A stretch of 64,000 bases of DNA from Glandiceps talaboti (lineage: Eukaryota > Hemichordata > Enteropneusta > Spengelidae), in NCBI RefSeq assembly GCF_964340395.1, contig NC_135558.1, positions 8,908,501-8,972,500 of the forward strand, given 5' to 3'. Position 1 is the first letter of the stretch, and each line of letters opens with the position of its first letter. Below the pieces are notes generated by a model. It did not search any database. It saw nothing but the letters and a program-made list of their open reading frames with translations, and was not told the origin of the DNA. Positions 36,233 to 55,160 of this stretch are shown piece after piece. The position numbers and the translations under genes were made by a program.

Positions 36233-37792
36233 GGCGATAAACTGCTGCACATCCCCAGATCAACATGGCCAGTGTTGCGATAAGTGCAATTGATGAACAG
36301 GTACTTCAATGTCCCATTTGTTTTATGAGATTGGATGACCCAAGGTCATTGACTTGTGGACACTCATTCTGTCTAGCTTGTCTGGAGGAATGGGCCAACT
36401 CTATGGGCGACCGAAGAACGGTATCCTGTCCAAATTGTCGCAAAATCCATCGCTTACCCTTTGACGGTTTCAGGGGGCTCAGACCAAACATCACTATAAC
36501 ATCACTTCTCGATGTATTGAAAGACAGTAACCAAACGTTAGAGCTTTTTGATGATGTGCCAGATCAGTGCCGACGCCACAAGAAAGGTCTTGAGTATTAC
36601 TGTGACACTTGCAAGGAAGTCGCATGTTATGTTTGCCTGCGAGAGCGACATAAGAAAGATCACGGTCACAAGTACGATATGCTCCATGATGTCGTTCGAA
36701 CAGAAAAGACATCCGTGGGTATTCTGACTAATGAGATCACAGATTCTATAGAAAGTGTGAAAGGCAATGTAAAGTTTGTAGAAGACACGTTTCTCAAATT
36801 GGAAGATGACTTCAAAAGGGCAGAAGATGCAATAAAAGATCACGTTGATCACATTACTCAGCTTGTCAGGTTTGATGGCGATGAAGTGTTTGCCGAACTC
36901 CAGCGAAAGTATAAAGAACAGAAAAGAAAACTACAAGAGTCGCAGAACAGATGGAGCACGATGTTAACAACCTACGAAGGTGACATTTCCACAAGTGAAG
37001 AACTACTCGGCGAAAAGAAGGGAGTTACTGTAATGAAGAAACTACAACAAACTGGCATCCGAAAGAGATTGGAAGAGATTAAGAGACGTCCTATCCATTG
37101 CTACCACAAACGTGGTCCACCAATACTAGAATCCAAACCCAGTAACTTGCAAGCCGAGCCGGCATTCCATTCTAATGTTAACGCTGTTGGACATGTAAGG
37201 GCTGATGTGCCCTTCATTCCTATTTTCCAGCATAAATTGAGCTTTGCTGATAAGGTGAAGGACCCAACATGTGCTGTGGCCCTGGGCAATGGTGATATCA
37301 TTGCATGTTCCAGATCAGTCCTTTACCGTTACGACAGATATGGTGAACGACTCAAAAAGGGGTACAAATTAGGAGATGCTGGTCAGACAGATACCTTTGG
37401 TCAATACGAAAATACACAGATATACGATGTTTCTGTCTTCAAAGAGACACCGTTGAAGGCTCATCTTGTTGCCTCTGATTATGGAAACAATATTGCATAC
37501 ATAATCGATGCATCTGGAGTTGTGTGGACCAAATTTGGAGAAGAAGAATTGAAAGGTCCCATAGGAGTAGGAGTCACAAGTGAGGGCAGAATCTACATCG
37601 TCAATAGCGAATCGCATGACATAAAGGTGTATGAAGTGGAGGGAGTCTACAAGAAAGTGGCGTATGAGAGTACAATCGGGAAAAAGGGCAGTGGTCCAGC
37701 TGAATTCAAGAATCCTATGTACCTAGCTGTAAACAGCAACGACAAATTGATAGTCTCGGATCATGGCAACCACAGAGTTCAAATCCTCGACT

Positions 37793-38520
<728 letters not shown>

Positions 38521-38700
38521 GAGCCGATGTATAATTTCACTCACTGTAAGCCTTACTAGTCAAGGTGGCAATAATGTACAGGTGTCAACCGACTGTGCAA
38601 TTTAGGCCTATGCAAATATTTTAGTGAAGATAATTTATGATTTGGGTAGAGTTAGAGATATAAATATGATTGCACTCCCTAGTTGAAACCCCATTTGTAT

Positions 38701-38904
38701 TAAACACATATTGCCTGGCCATGATGAGGGCCGGCTATAGCACCCGTTTATTACACCCGAGGGACTGTGAGTTACCAGAATCACATGCTATTTCCCGAGG
38801 CCAAAGGCCGAGGGAAATAGCATGTGATTGTGGTAACTCACAGTCACGAGGGGGTAATGAACGGGTGCTATAGTCCGAATATAGGCCAGGCAATATGTGT
38901 TTTA
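38701..38904. mobile_element. Palindromic MITE-like element, ~204 bp
   Basis: Near-perfect palindrome: taaacacatattgcctggcc at the left pairs with ggccaggcaatatgtgtttt at the right. The arms stay complementary through gctatagcacccgtt, ctgtgagttacca and atcacatgctatttccc to the centre at aggccaaaggcc. There is no coding content. It is probably a non-autonomous DNA transposon, with a candidate TA target-site duplication. Confidence 0.8.
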
Positions 38905-39473
38905 TAATATAACCTCATGCTGTGAACTCGCAGTGGCAGACGACATCGTCAGAAGCCGCCATTTTGACCTCAGTGCTGTGAACGCGCGGTAGTCACGTGA
39001 CCATGTAAAAGTTGATGGAACTATTTCCCTAGGAAAATAGTCATTTCTATTTTCCTATCACGTGACTGATTCTAGCGAATCATGGCACAGCATTATCACT
39101 AGGTATATTATAACTTCTGCTATGAGAGGTCACTGTGGTTTAGAAATTATTGACCTGGTCAGTGATCAGTGGTTTGTTGATCACTATAAACTTACATTAA
39201 AGCTGTGATGTCACTATCATGCTTGAGAAGGCTGATCTGGTACAAACACATTTTATTTCCTTTGAGGCATTAGAAAATAGATTGATTTAAAATCACCCGT
39301 ACATTGTATTGAGGCTTACAACCAAACTATGTACATTTGTACCTTTAACAGAAACACGGCATACAAATCAATGTGCATGGCCACATATTGATACGATGGG
39401 TTTGTAAATTAAACCCATTGTTTGTGACAAAAGACACCAGAAGTCAAATCATTTTACTAGTGTAACAGTATAC

Positions 39474-39478
<5 letters not shown>

Positions 39479-39530
<52 letters not shown>
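39479..39530. repeat. (TG)n microsatellite
   Basis: About 25 TG units. Confidence 0.95.
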
Positions 39531-39531
<1 letters not shown>

Positions 39532-40851
39532 CAAACTCTGTCACATAGTCAAGCTTTTACAATATCAACAGACATTCAAGTTGAGTAACTTGTAAAGAAT
39601 TGTCAAAAAAGTTTCACAACACTTTCAACATTAAAACACGAAAGGCTTATAATAGTGACTGTTATTTTCAATATTTTGTTTTGAATTGAAATATGAAAAA
39701 TGTTCGTTCGGCAGAATGTGTTTACGACAAGCGGAACCAGGATATGTCGTTGTGGAAACCAGAACAACAACAAAGTATTCCAACAAAGTAGACACTGTTC
39801 CTCGTTTGCTTTGATTATAATTTATGGCCATTTTGGCCATTCAAATATCACAATAGATCTAACTAAGGCATTTATAGTTCCAATACGATAAATATCCGGG
39901 AGGGGGGGGCACTCGTCCACTAGTTTGGTAGAGGCGCACCCATACCCGATTTCAGACCAATTTGAGTTTAAAGAAAACATGCCCCCAAGTTGTAATTTTT
40001 TGTGGGATTGCATTACACAGTTGGATGGATTTGGATCAAGACTAAATGACACCATAGTAGATCAAGCTCACAACAATTGTACATCTTCATTTTAAACCAA
40101 CCTCCCAAATATACTCCACCATTTTAAACAAACACTCAAAAATGCATATCTAGATGGCGGCACATTCATATCATGTCATTTACATTATGTACCCCCACCC
40201 ACCACCCGTCAAGGATTACACGCTACAAACTTTAGTATTCTGATTCAAGTTTGTGACGTCACCCATCGTTATAAGAATTTTGGGATTAGGCTACTTCGTC
40301 AGCGTAAAGAATTCCTTACAAAATGCCGGATCAAACTGAGCAAATAATCTCTGCAATAAAATGACACTAGAACCAAACACCCCCACCCCCCGAAATAAAA
40401 TGACACTAGCACCAAGCACCCCCCCCCCCCCGGCACCAGTTATGGTCCTCCAGTATATGACCCATGAAACCACCAAAACGTGAATTACCTTTAGGACAGT
40501 TTATTAGGCCAACTGAAAATAGGATAAAGGTCGATCTTGCCGAACTTATAACTGTTGGGGTTGGAGACTGACGGGGTGCATGGCTAACCAATAAATAACT
40601 GGTATGAATTTTAAGGCAGAAAGACTCGTCGTTGTAGGCGCTCTTCTGATCGTTCCCCTCATACAATTTTTCTGTTACTATATATTACATTTATCTAACC
40701 TAAAGTTTAAACTTTCGTATAAACCTTATTTTTTGTTATTTTTGTTAACTATTATTACTGTAGTTTATATAGTTACTAGTTTTAGCACCAAACACTTATT
40801 GCAGAAACTCCAATGAAGAAATGTAGTTTTCTTAACAGGTGCAATCAAGAT

Positions 40852-40914
40852 TCTATTCTATTCTATTCTATTCTATTCTATTCTATTCTATTCTATTCTA
40901 TTCTATTCTATTCT
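40852..40914. repeat. (TTCTA)n microsatellite
   Basis: About twelve copies of ttcta. Confidence 0.95.
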
Positions 40915-41284
40915 ATATTCATTGAATCAAGTTTAAAGTAAACTCCACCGTTTATTCTCTCAGTCCTCTTGTCCCCTTCCTGGTATGCCCTTTTTTAAAT
41001 CTAAAAACGTTCTTTCAAGTGATTATAAACAGTATAGACAGGCAAAACCTTAAAATGTTTTCAGTATGCCCTCATTTCCCTTAGCGTTTATTATGACCGT
41101 GGGTTTGAAATACATGCTGACCTTTCACCTTTTGTGAGCAGGTGATACACCGAACATAACATCTAACATCGAACCTTGACAGGAACTGTCTTCGTCCAGG
41201 TCGTAGTGCTGAAGTACAGTTGTCACTGTACCCGGCGCTGTTATACATGTTATATCTACACAGTTGGTTCTCAACAAAGACAAA

Positions 41285-47790
<6,506 letters not shown>

Positions 47791-48007
47791 GCGGGAAAAG
47801 TTACCGATGCAACTTTAACAACAAATTATGCAAATTTCAGACAACTGTTGTCTACATGCAGATACATATTTTTTTCAGAATTTTAACAGTCGTCTAAATA
47901 ATATAGCACGGGTTTACATTTGATGTAGCCTTCAATGAAACTCAATTAATCAAATCACAATTTACAATGTGTCGATTACCACATACATGCAAAAGGAGAG
48001 AATTACC

Positions 48008-48369
48008 TTAAAGTGGCCATATGGATGAGGAGTGGGTATTTATTTTGGATTTTTTAATTTATACAACATTTTTATCATGGCTTCCTACTTGAAAAAGCAA
48101 CGTGAAACAACATATGCAAAGTCCTTGTTAGTAACTCAATCAATTGCAAAAAAAATTACTAAATGTGTAAAATGTTTGTTATTCTACGTACAATAACAAA
48201 CTTGTTACACATTGTTTAGCTTTTTGCAATGTATTGAGTTACAAACAAGTACTTGGCATATGTTATTTCACATTGATTTTCCAAGTACGAAGCTATCATA
48301 TGATAAAATTGTTTCATAAATTAAAAGTCCAAAATAAATAGCGAATCCCCATCCATATGGCCACTTTAA
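48008..48369. mobile_element. MITE with ttaaagtggccatatggatg terminal inverted repeats, ~362 bp
   Basis: The ends are perfect mirror complements (ttaaagtggccatatggatg and catccatatggccactttaa), and complementarity continues inward almost to the centre (aaagtccaaaa/ttttggatttt, atgataaaa, gtaactcaat, acaaacttgtta). It has no coding capacity. The flanking ttaa may be part of the target site. Confidence 0.85.
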
Positions 48370-49292
48370 ATTTTAAGCTGAAAAAAAATGAACGCCTGTA
48401 TTTTCTTCACATTTCATGATTTCTATTAACTCAGGAAAATGAACTGACCAAAGTCAACTTAAATGAATTAATATCAGGGAAAAACTAGATGAAACTAATA
48501 CTTATTTTATCTCGAGTTTGTAATCCTTGGAACAACAGACATATTTAGATGCTTTAAAGTGAACTCTATGCGATGGCATGGCCTTAACCAAACAAAACGC
48601 ATGCGCAGTTAGACCAGTACTGTGAACAGTTCAGTATTAATTGTAAAAAGAAATGTGTTCTTCCCCCTAGGAAAGCATTTATATTATATAAGTATGTATG
48701 TGATGAGTCAATATATATCGTTTTAAACAAGATATGTGTCTTGAAAATGTTTATCTTATAACATAGATTTGAATAAATTTAGAAACAAATTTGCATTTTT
48801 TTTGGACTTTGTCCCTAGACACTTTTAGACACTTACAGTAAGATTGTTAGATGACGCACTGTTTCAGATGACATGAACAGAACCTCTACTGTCTATGGTG
48901 ATTTTCATACTATAGTTGAATTTCCATATACTTTTATCGACGAAAAGCGTCAATAATGTCCTGAATACTTCATCTTCATTTGGAGATTCGATGAAAACAG
49001 TGAACTAGTTGAAGAGAGCAACTGCAAGAAGAGCAGCCCTATACAGTGCAGGCGGTGGGTACGAAACCATGGACAGTGGAAAGAACATCCAATGTCTATG
49101 GTAGATCCGAGTAGCGACCCTCATAATGCCGAAATTAACTCCATGCTTGTGGTTCAAGTATAACCTGGCCATCGACGTGGAAAATTGTCTCCTGATATCA
49201 ATGAAACTGCATCACGTTTCGTAATATAAATTAACGCATACCACTTACTTTAAAACGGTGGTAACAATGCATTGCAGTTAGTTACCACACTG

Positions 49293-49443
49293 GTCTCGCT
49301 GCCAGACTCGCGACTATCGTCCCTAATCTTTGTATGCGGTATGCCGAAGAGAGGGACTAGTCGGGACTAAAGTCCCTCACTTCTCGTGGCTTCGTGCACC
49401 TTACAAAGCTAATGGACGATAGTCACTAGTCTGACAGCGAGAC
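49293..49443. mobile_element. MITE-like inverted repeat, ~151 bp
   Basis: The left arm gtctcgctgccagactcgcg, then actatcgtcc, is the near-complement of the right arm ggacgatagtcactagtctg, then acagcgagac. It is similar in wording to the element at 62579-62762 (gtctcg, ccagactc, gatagtctgac), so the two may be related families. Confidence 0.75.
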
Positions 49444-50174
49444 TACTTTCACACATGCTGACTCGTGCTCGATGACAACAAAATACGAGTAATTTACAGG
49501 TAACACATTGTAACCTCTGACGTCACTCAAGCTTAAATACATAATTATAATACATGCATAAAGTTTAAATGTTTATTACCGTTACTGTAATAACTTCAGT
49601 GGTCACAATGTGTTTCCAATTAGTGCACATATTTTGTTTTCATTTGGCTGTAGTATCAAATATGAAAACACTTATTTGCATGACACACACAGTTTCGGCG
49701 ATATTTGATGAATTAGGCAATAATGCATTTGTGGACGACGTACAAGAAGTGATCAATTTTAAAGTGTATATTTGGAAAACATCATTCCTTACAATGTAAT
49801 ACAAATAGTAATCAATACGTGAACAAGACATATTTTATTTTCCACTTTCGGACGGGACCAAAGCGGAACATTTATTATTATATTAATAAAAAAATACTCT
49901 GATGATGTACATGTATGATATTGGGCTTGTTTTTAAGCGACAAATATACAACAATGGCTTGCTTGACTGGGATACATGTATTGTAGTCTGACATGCAATT
50001 GTGAGAGAAAATGTTTAATTTTGCACGAGGCTACAGGCAGAAGAGCGATACAGATTCTAAGTAGCCGATGAAGACAGTCATGGGAACATAATGAAATTAT
50101 TGTAACCAATACGACTGCTATAAGACGCAATAAATAAGATTGACAGCTGAGTCTAACATGGTGCAGTCATGACG

Positions 50175-51233
50175 TCATGACACATCAAGACCATCTAGAG
50201 GACAGTTCATACTAGAATTAGACAACCACATATCAATGCATTTAGCGTGGAAGACGTGATCACATGGCAGATACTTCCTCTGTTGTCCCACATCGTATGT
50301 CTCCATACAGATTGCACACATTTCATCTATCTTTGACGTCGCTGTGTCGACTTTGAAGGAATCTAAAGTTTTCTTTTCGATAGTTTTTGGGGCGACTTTC
50401 TCGTCTAGTCGGAGCAAGACTTCATAGTCTTCAGGGGTGAGTTCTCGATGTTGAAGAGATATAATGGCAGCTAGGTAGGATTCTTCTGGCACAATGCGGT
50501 CATTTGTAAGTTCGTATTGGTGTACTTTTTGCGTGTTTTTCGACCGTGGACTGTATTTCCCGGTTGTGTTGTAACTGTTACGTACAGGAGCAGATGTTGT
50601 AAATACTGGATATTTTGGACCTTCCCTTTTAAGTTTACGCCTTCTCAGATCTTTCTCAATATTTTCTTTTCTTGTAGTCACCGCAAATCGAAGGTTTTCA
50701 TCTTTGTTTTCCTTCTTGCTTACGTTGTACGACTTCACATATAGTTTTGTTCTACCACAATTCTTATTCAGCTTGTCGTAGTGCGCCCCCTTGAGTTGAA
50801 CTCTAGCTTTGGTTACTTTGTTTTTACTTGTTTTGCGCGGAATTTTCACATCGGTTAATAATTTGTCATATTCGTCAGACTTGTCGAGGTCAGCACCATA
50901 AAAGAAATCCTCTTCCGCTTCGAAAGTTACGTCATCTTCGAAAATTTGTGATTCTCTCGGAGAAAAAGTAAAACATTTTAAGTCCTCAGCCGCCACAAAC
51001 TTGAAGTTCTTTTTGCCTTTTCGCTTCCGAGTCTTCTTCAGAACATTTGACTCACCCGAGTCTGTCACAATATGAGTCTCATTTACCTTGACTTCGTTGT
51101 TATTTACTTCACGCAGACGTCGAACCGCCTCTTTCCTGGCCGCTTTGCTGGTTGGTGTTAGCCGTGGGTACGGGTCAGACTCGCTCCCAACGGTGGCTGT
51201 GCAGTGATTGCACTCGGTGGCCTTCGCTACCAT
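50175..51233 (-). CDS. RING-H2 zinc-finger protein, probable E3 ubiquitin ligase, intronless
   Basis: 352 residues from the first ATG. The N-terminal two thirds are basic and low-complexity (KKTRKRKGKKNF, RRRKLKREGPK) and look disordered and probably nuclear. A conserved-looking segment, SLQHRELTPEDYEVLLRLDE, precedes the C-terminal RING: CAIC, then PCDHVFHAKC, then NCPLD. The zinc ligands read C-C-C-H-H-C-C, with Asp in place of the last Cys, as in RBX1. The frame stays open for 16 codons above the ATG but has no earlier ATG and no good acceptor, so 51233 is preferred. It is divergent from TSEN15, with about 310 bases between start codons. The substrate is unknown. Confidence 0.85.
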   Translation of the reverse strand: MVAKATECNHCTATVGSESDPYPRLTPTSKAARKEAVRRLREVNNNEVKVNETHIVTDSGESNVLKKTRKRKGKKNFKFVAAEDLKCFTFSPRESQIFEDDVTFEAEEDFFYGADLDKSDEYDKLLTDVKIPRKTSKNKVTKARVQLKGAHYDKLNKNCGRTKLYVKSYNVSKKENKDENLRFAVTTRKENIEKDLRRRKLKREGPKYPVFTTSAPVRNSYNTTGKYSPRSKNTQKVHQYELTNDRIVPEESYLAAIISLQHRELTPEDYEVLLRLDEKVAPKTIEKKTLDSFKVDTATSKIDEMCAICMETYDVGQQRKYLPCDHVFHAKCIDMWLSNSSMNCPLDGLDVS

Positions 51234-51542
51234 CCCCGAACTCGAATAACCAAAACCTGCTACACGATTCACACGAGTCACTGAAATGTTGGCAGTGATT
51301 TCAACTCGTTCTACCCGCCGTTGTTCTTTCTCTGACAGTGTGATCGGCTTGGACCAGCGATTTGATTATTTTCGTTCACGCTTTTTATTTTAATACGGTT
51401 GCAAGCACTTGTGCAAGACTGCTATTTTCATTACTACATGTGACGTAGTGTTCTAAAAATACCACATTACATCACTTTTCAGTGATGTGATTGGATAAAT
51501 AAGAAATTACCTGACGAGACAGCTGCGGGGGCGCAATTCAAA
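51234..51542. promoter_or_regulatory. Shared divergent promoter region of the RING gene and TSEN15
   Basis: The 309 bases between the two start codons must hold both 5' untranslated regions and promoters. Visible elements are a tgacgta half-CRE (about 51441), a perfect inverted repeat acatcac/gtgatgt (51469-51488) and a reverse CCAAT box, attgg, just after it. No TATA box is obvious. This is inference from the arrangement. Confidence 0.5.
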
Positions 51543-54324
51543 ATGGCAGCCGGGAGAATGAAGGAGGAGACACCTTTATCAATAGACAAGGATAATTGGT
51601 TTTTACAGCACCCAAAGGTAACTCTTTTTGTGTCTGACTGTACATTGGTTCATGCAAAAAATGTATTTGCACAAATTCATAATATAGCGATGTAAAAAAC
51701 GAGGTATTCTGATACAGCGACGGTAAATATTGGTCTATTAGTATTAGGAAGTATCCTGTTTTATACTTGCAAACGGTATATACACCACAGGACACGATTC
51801 TAACATTGGAGAACCTAATGAAAACCTAAATGGAGGGGACATTGTCAGAACTGAGTCCCGACTCACTCCGTCTGCAAGCAGGACTAACATTGGAGCAAAT
51901 GATACCGTAGAACTACACAGGATGTGTACTGTACGTGTGGCATAATTATTTGATAATTTTAATCGAAGTCTATGTATTATTGTATACATCGTGTATATTT
52001 CATCTATTGTTTCGAGAAATGACGTATGGGGAAATATTGCGTTTTTCACACGTCTTCTTGATACTCAAGAAGCGGCTCATTTTCAATCTTCAGGGCACAG
52101 ACAGGTACGGTGAGCACATCTCAAGGTGCTGAAAACCTCAATAAATAGAACATATGGAGGTAGAATGTCCTCCTTACCTCCATGAGTAGAGTAAACAAAA
52201 TAGTGCTGATACAGAAACATTTGTGGTTGTTGAATATGAAATTCTGTGGTTTCCAAAGTAACATCATCTCTCTTGTCTCCACAGTATCAAGAAATGTTAT
52301 CTTTCGGTTTTGAAGACAAGATTCAACTTCGGGTCGCAGTACTGACTTACTTGGATCTCTGTGAAGGTATCTGGACATTTCTTTTTTCACTCTTCATTCA
52401 TCAGATTGGGTGGTGATGAAAATGAAAGATTTCTTGTTGTTTGCATGCATGTTTATCATTCAGTGATGAATCTTTCAGTCTAGGTAGAAATGAGAGAGTA
52501 GAATACATGCATATTGTTAGCACTGTTGTATTTCTCATTTGATAATAACATTGTGTACCATTTATTGTATTGGGATCAAAGAAACTGTCACAATGAAGAC
52601 TTCTAAAGTTAAACAACATGATGTGCCAGTAGACTGTGATCTGAATACTTCATAGTGTGTCCTATAGCCAATATTGTGATCTGAACACTTAATAGTGTGT
52701 ATTATGTGCCAGTGTTGTGATCTGAACACTTTATAGTGTGCACTATGTGCCAGTACTGTGATCTGAACACTTTACAGTGACGTGTACTATGTGCCAGTGT
52801 TGTGATCTGAACACTTAATAGTGTGTACTATGTGCCAGTACTGTGATCTGAACACTTCATAGTGTGTACTATGTGCCAGTACTGTGATCTGAACACTTCA
52901 TAGTGTGTACTATGTGCCAGTACTGTGATCTGAACACTTAATAGTGTGTACTGTGTGCCAATATTGTGATCTGAACACTTCATAGTGTGTACTATGTGCC
53001 AATATTGTGATCTGAACACTTAATAGTGTGCACTATGTGCCAGTACTGTGATCTGAACACTTCACGATGTGTAATCTTTTTGTCTTTTGCATATTTAGCC
53101 AAGAACTGGTGGAATGTGGAAATACATCCTTGCCATGAATTGAAAATGGTTTTTATTTCTGGTAAAGCAAACAAGAAAGGTGAAACACAGCTAGTGTTAC
53201 CTATCAGTACATATACACCACTCAGTAACCAAAGGTATGTACTAATATCCAATCACAAGGAAATTGCAGTGTCAGCAAAAACAACTGACTGCTTCACAGG
53301 AATGTCAGGAATTTGTTTAAAACTTCTTCGTTTCAACCACTGTATATCCATAGTTAGGCAGATTCATGGGTCTCGCTCATAGTACTACCTCATATTTTTC
53401 CAACATTACTCGTTACTTTTAAAATTAGTTATATCCGTAGAGTCATCAATTTTCAACTGCAAACTGACATGTACATGGTATGGCACATTAAACTGACTTT
53501 AAGGTCTCAGTGATAGGTAGGGATACATAATATGGAAATGTAATTGAACATGCATAGTATCAGCATTGGTGAGACTTGATAGTTGAAATTCACATTTAGT
53601 CACCAAGAAGAGTAATAGACTGTACGCTGTCTTCACTGGCCTGCTCTATCTATTAAGGGGTTGACCGATGTGTGAGGGCGCCCTATCACAGTGTCCCTTA
53701 CAAACTAGGAAAGTAAGTGCTTTGATCCTAGCCAATCCCTGTACAAAGGTACTCACATCACTCACAGATTACTGAATTGCAGCAAATAGGTAAATTGTAT
53801 ATGTAATTTGTAAACCGTGGTTCACTATGATGCCCTTTCTGTTCAGTGTGTCTGAAGCCATTGCAAAAAGCATGAAGATCCATACATCTATACACATCTA
53901 TATCTATTGTACCCTATATACGGTGTATATGCGTCTCGTTCAAAGATCATAGGGTCATAGTCACCACGACATGATTATGTTGTATGTTAAGTCTATGTAT
54001 AATGTTATTCCCTCTTATACGTACAGATTACAAGAATTTATAGAAAAAATCAAACTCATAGAGAGTGAAGATACAACAGGAAAGGCAGAGAGTGAAGACC
54101 AAGGAAGTGAAAAGGGACACTGTTTAGTATTAGCTGTTAGCCATACAGACTCTAGTACGGTATATTATAGAATTTCAGACGGGCTCATTCCACCTGACCC
54201 GCCAAAACAAACTCTAGTACACGAAGTTACCAAAGGTAAACGGAAGAAGAGGAAAGCTGTTTTGATGTCTAGGGAACCTGATGAACCTGTAACTGATGAA
54301 GAGAACTGGGATGACGAACTCTAG
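51543..54324 (+). CDS. TSEN15: tRNA-splicing endonuclease subunit Sen15
   Basis: Structural subunit of the nuclear TSEN heterotetramer, which excises introns from pre-tRNA; Sen15 pairs with the catalytic subunit Sen34. Four exons (51543-51617, 52285-52366, 53099-53234, 54027-54324) give 196 residues, slightly longer than the human 171. Family landmarks: WFLQHPKYQEML near the start, AVLTYLDLCEAKNWW, the beta-strand region ELKMVFISG, LQEFIEKIKLI, and the C-terminal LAVSHTDSSTVYYRISDGLI then PPDP, which matches the human end (STIVYYKLTDG, LPDP). A basic and acidic tail (KGKRKKRKA ... DEENWDDEL) is extra relative to the human protein. All sites are GT-AG and the phases agree. Intron 2 holds a 41-bp minisatellite. 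Confidence 0.92.
51835..51890 (+). repeat. Partial copy of the 7181-7299 element, in TSEN15 intron 1
   Basis: ggggacattgtcagaactga and gtcccgactcactccgtctg match 7243-7295 in the same orientation with a few substitutions. Confidence 0.6.
52625..53075. repeat. 41-bp minisatellite in TSEN15 intron 2, ~11 copies
   Basis: Units of tgtgatctgaacacttcata then gtgtgtactatgtgccagta, period 41, with small variants. The array ends about 25 bases before the exon 3 acceptor. Peptides read through it are artefacts. Confidence 0.95.
53661..53708 (+). repeat. Dispersed repeat, accgatgtgtgagggcgccc family, copy in TSEN15 intron 3
   Basis: Same block as at 29674-29718 (opposite strand) and 58006-58056 (same strand). 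Confidence 0.75.
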
Positions 54325-54739
54325 CCAAATAATCCATGTATGAACTCTTTTGACATTTGGCCAAACTCAGGGAAATGATAAACAGGGTCAGGTCAAAGGC
54401 CACCACTGTTGTTTCTTCGGGCAGACATTCTTGTTCTAGCAATTTTTTTTTTTTAAAACATTTTAATTATTTATTTGGTAATTGTGTGCTGTAAATTTTT
54501 CTATATTTTTTTTTGTGTTACAGGATTTATTTTATTGCAATGTAATCTTAACCACAATATTTCCTTACTGAGACTTTCTATTATTGTTGACACAATCAGT
54601 AAAATTACATGTTGTGAAAACACTGCCAAAGTCTATGTAATGTAAATTTTATCCTCTGTATGATTGACTTGGTACATTGGAACTATAAATATGCATGTAT
54701 TCATTAGACGAATATAAGTTTGAAAGATCACTCACGTAT

Positions 54740-54832
54740 TGGACATATTTATGGACAATGATCATTTACGTAATGTACATATTTATGGCAATGGTCATTT
54801 ACGTAATGTACATATTTATGGGCAACTGATGT
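54740..54832. repeat. Three-copy ~31-bp tandem repeat
   Basis: Three copies of acatatttatgg, then caatg, then tcatttacgtaatgt, the last truncated. Confidence 0.85.
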
Positions 54833-55160
54833 CAATGTTTTTGCTGCGGTCTGGGAACCCTGGTATCAGAAAGGATGAAAAGGGTAAAAGTAGCAGTGTT
54901 TCTAATAGAAATCTATTGTAACTCTGCTTGGGAAACCTGGTAGATTTACCTACTTAACATCCTTTAGCAAAAAGACTGGATGTATTGCTAACAAGTCAAT
55001 GATGCAGTGAGTCAATGTGATGAGTTGCCAAAATCTTATGATTCAGATGAGTTGCCAACGTGAAGGTTATGTGATGCTACAAGCTAGTTTTTACAAACTA
55101 ATCATGTACACACCCTGGAACAAAACCAAGCCAAGCCCAGTGTACCCAGCATTTCAATAT

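Larger units (their letters stand above)
38905..41284. other. Non-coding stretch between TRIM and NAAA-3
   Basis: No gene seen. It contains (TG)n at 39479-39530, (TTCTA)n at 40852-40914, and two tcacgtga-type E-boxes at about 38994 and 39058 flanking a small inverted segment that may belong to the neighbouring palindromic element. Confidence 0.45.
47791..50174. other. Non-coding stretch with two MITE-like elements
   Basis: It contains the NAAA-3 3' flank, palindromic elements at 48008-48369 and 49293-49443, and the 3' end of the minus-strand RING gene. An AATAAA at 48772 is one candidate NAAA-3 polyadenylation signal, but it lies almost 1 kb after the stop. No gene is seen. Confidence 0.5.

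Noticed and set aside
51234-51281. RING protein extended upstream to 51281
   Set aside because: The extra codons contain no ATG and no good splice acceptor precedes them, so the first ATG at 51233 is used.
52828-53252. Repetitive frames with SQYWHIVHT-like repeats
   Set aside because: They are translations of the 41-bp minisatellite in TSEN15 intron 2.
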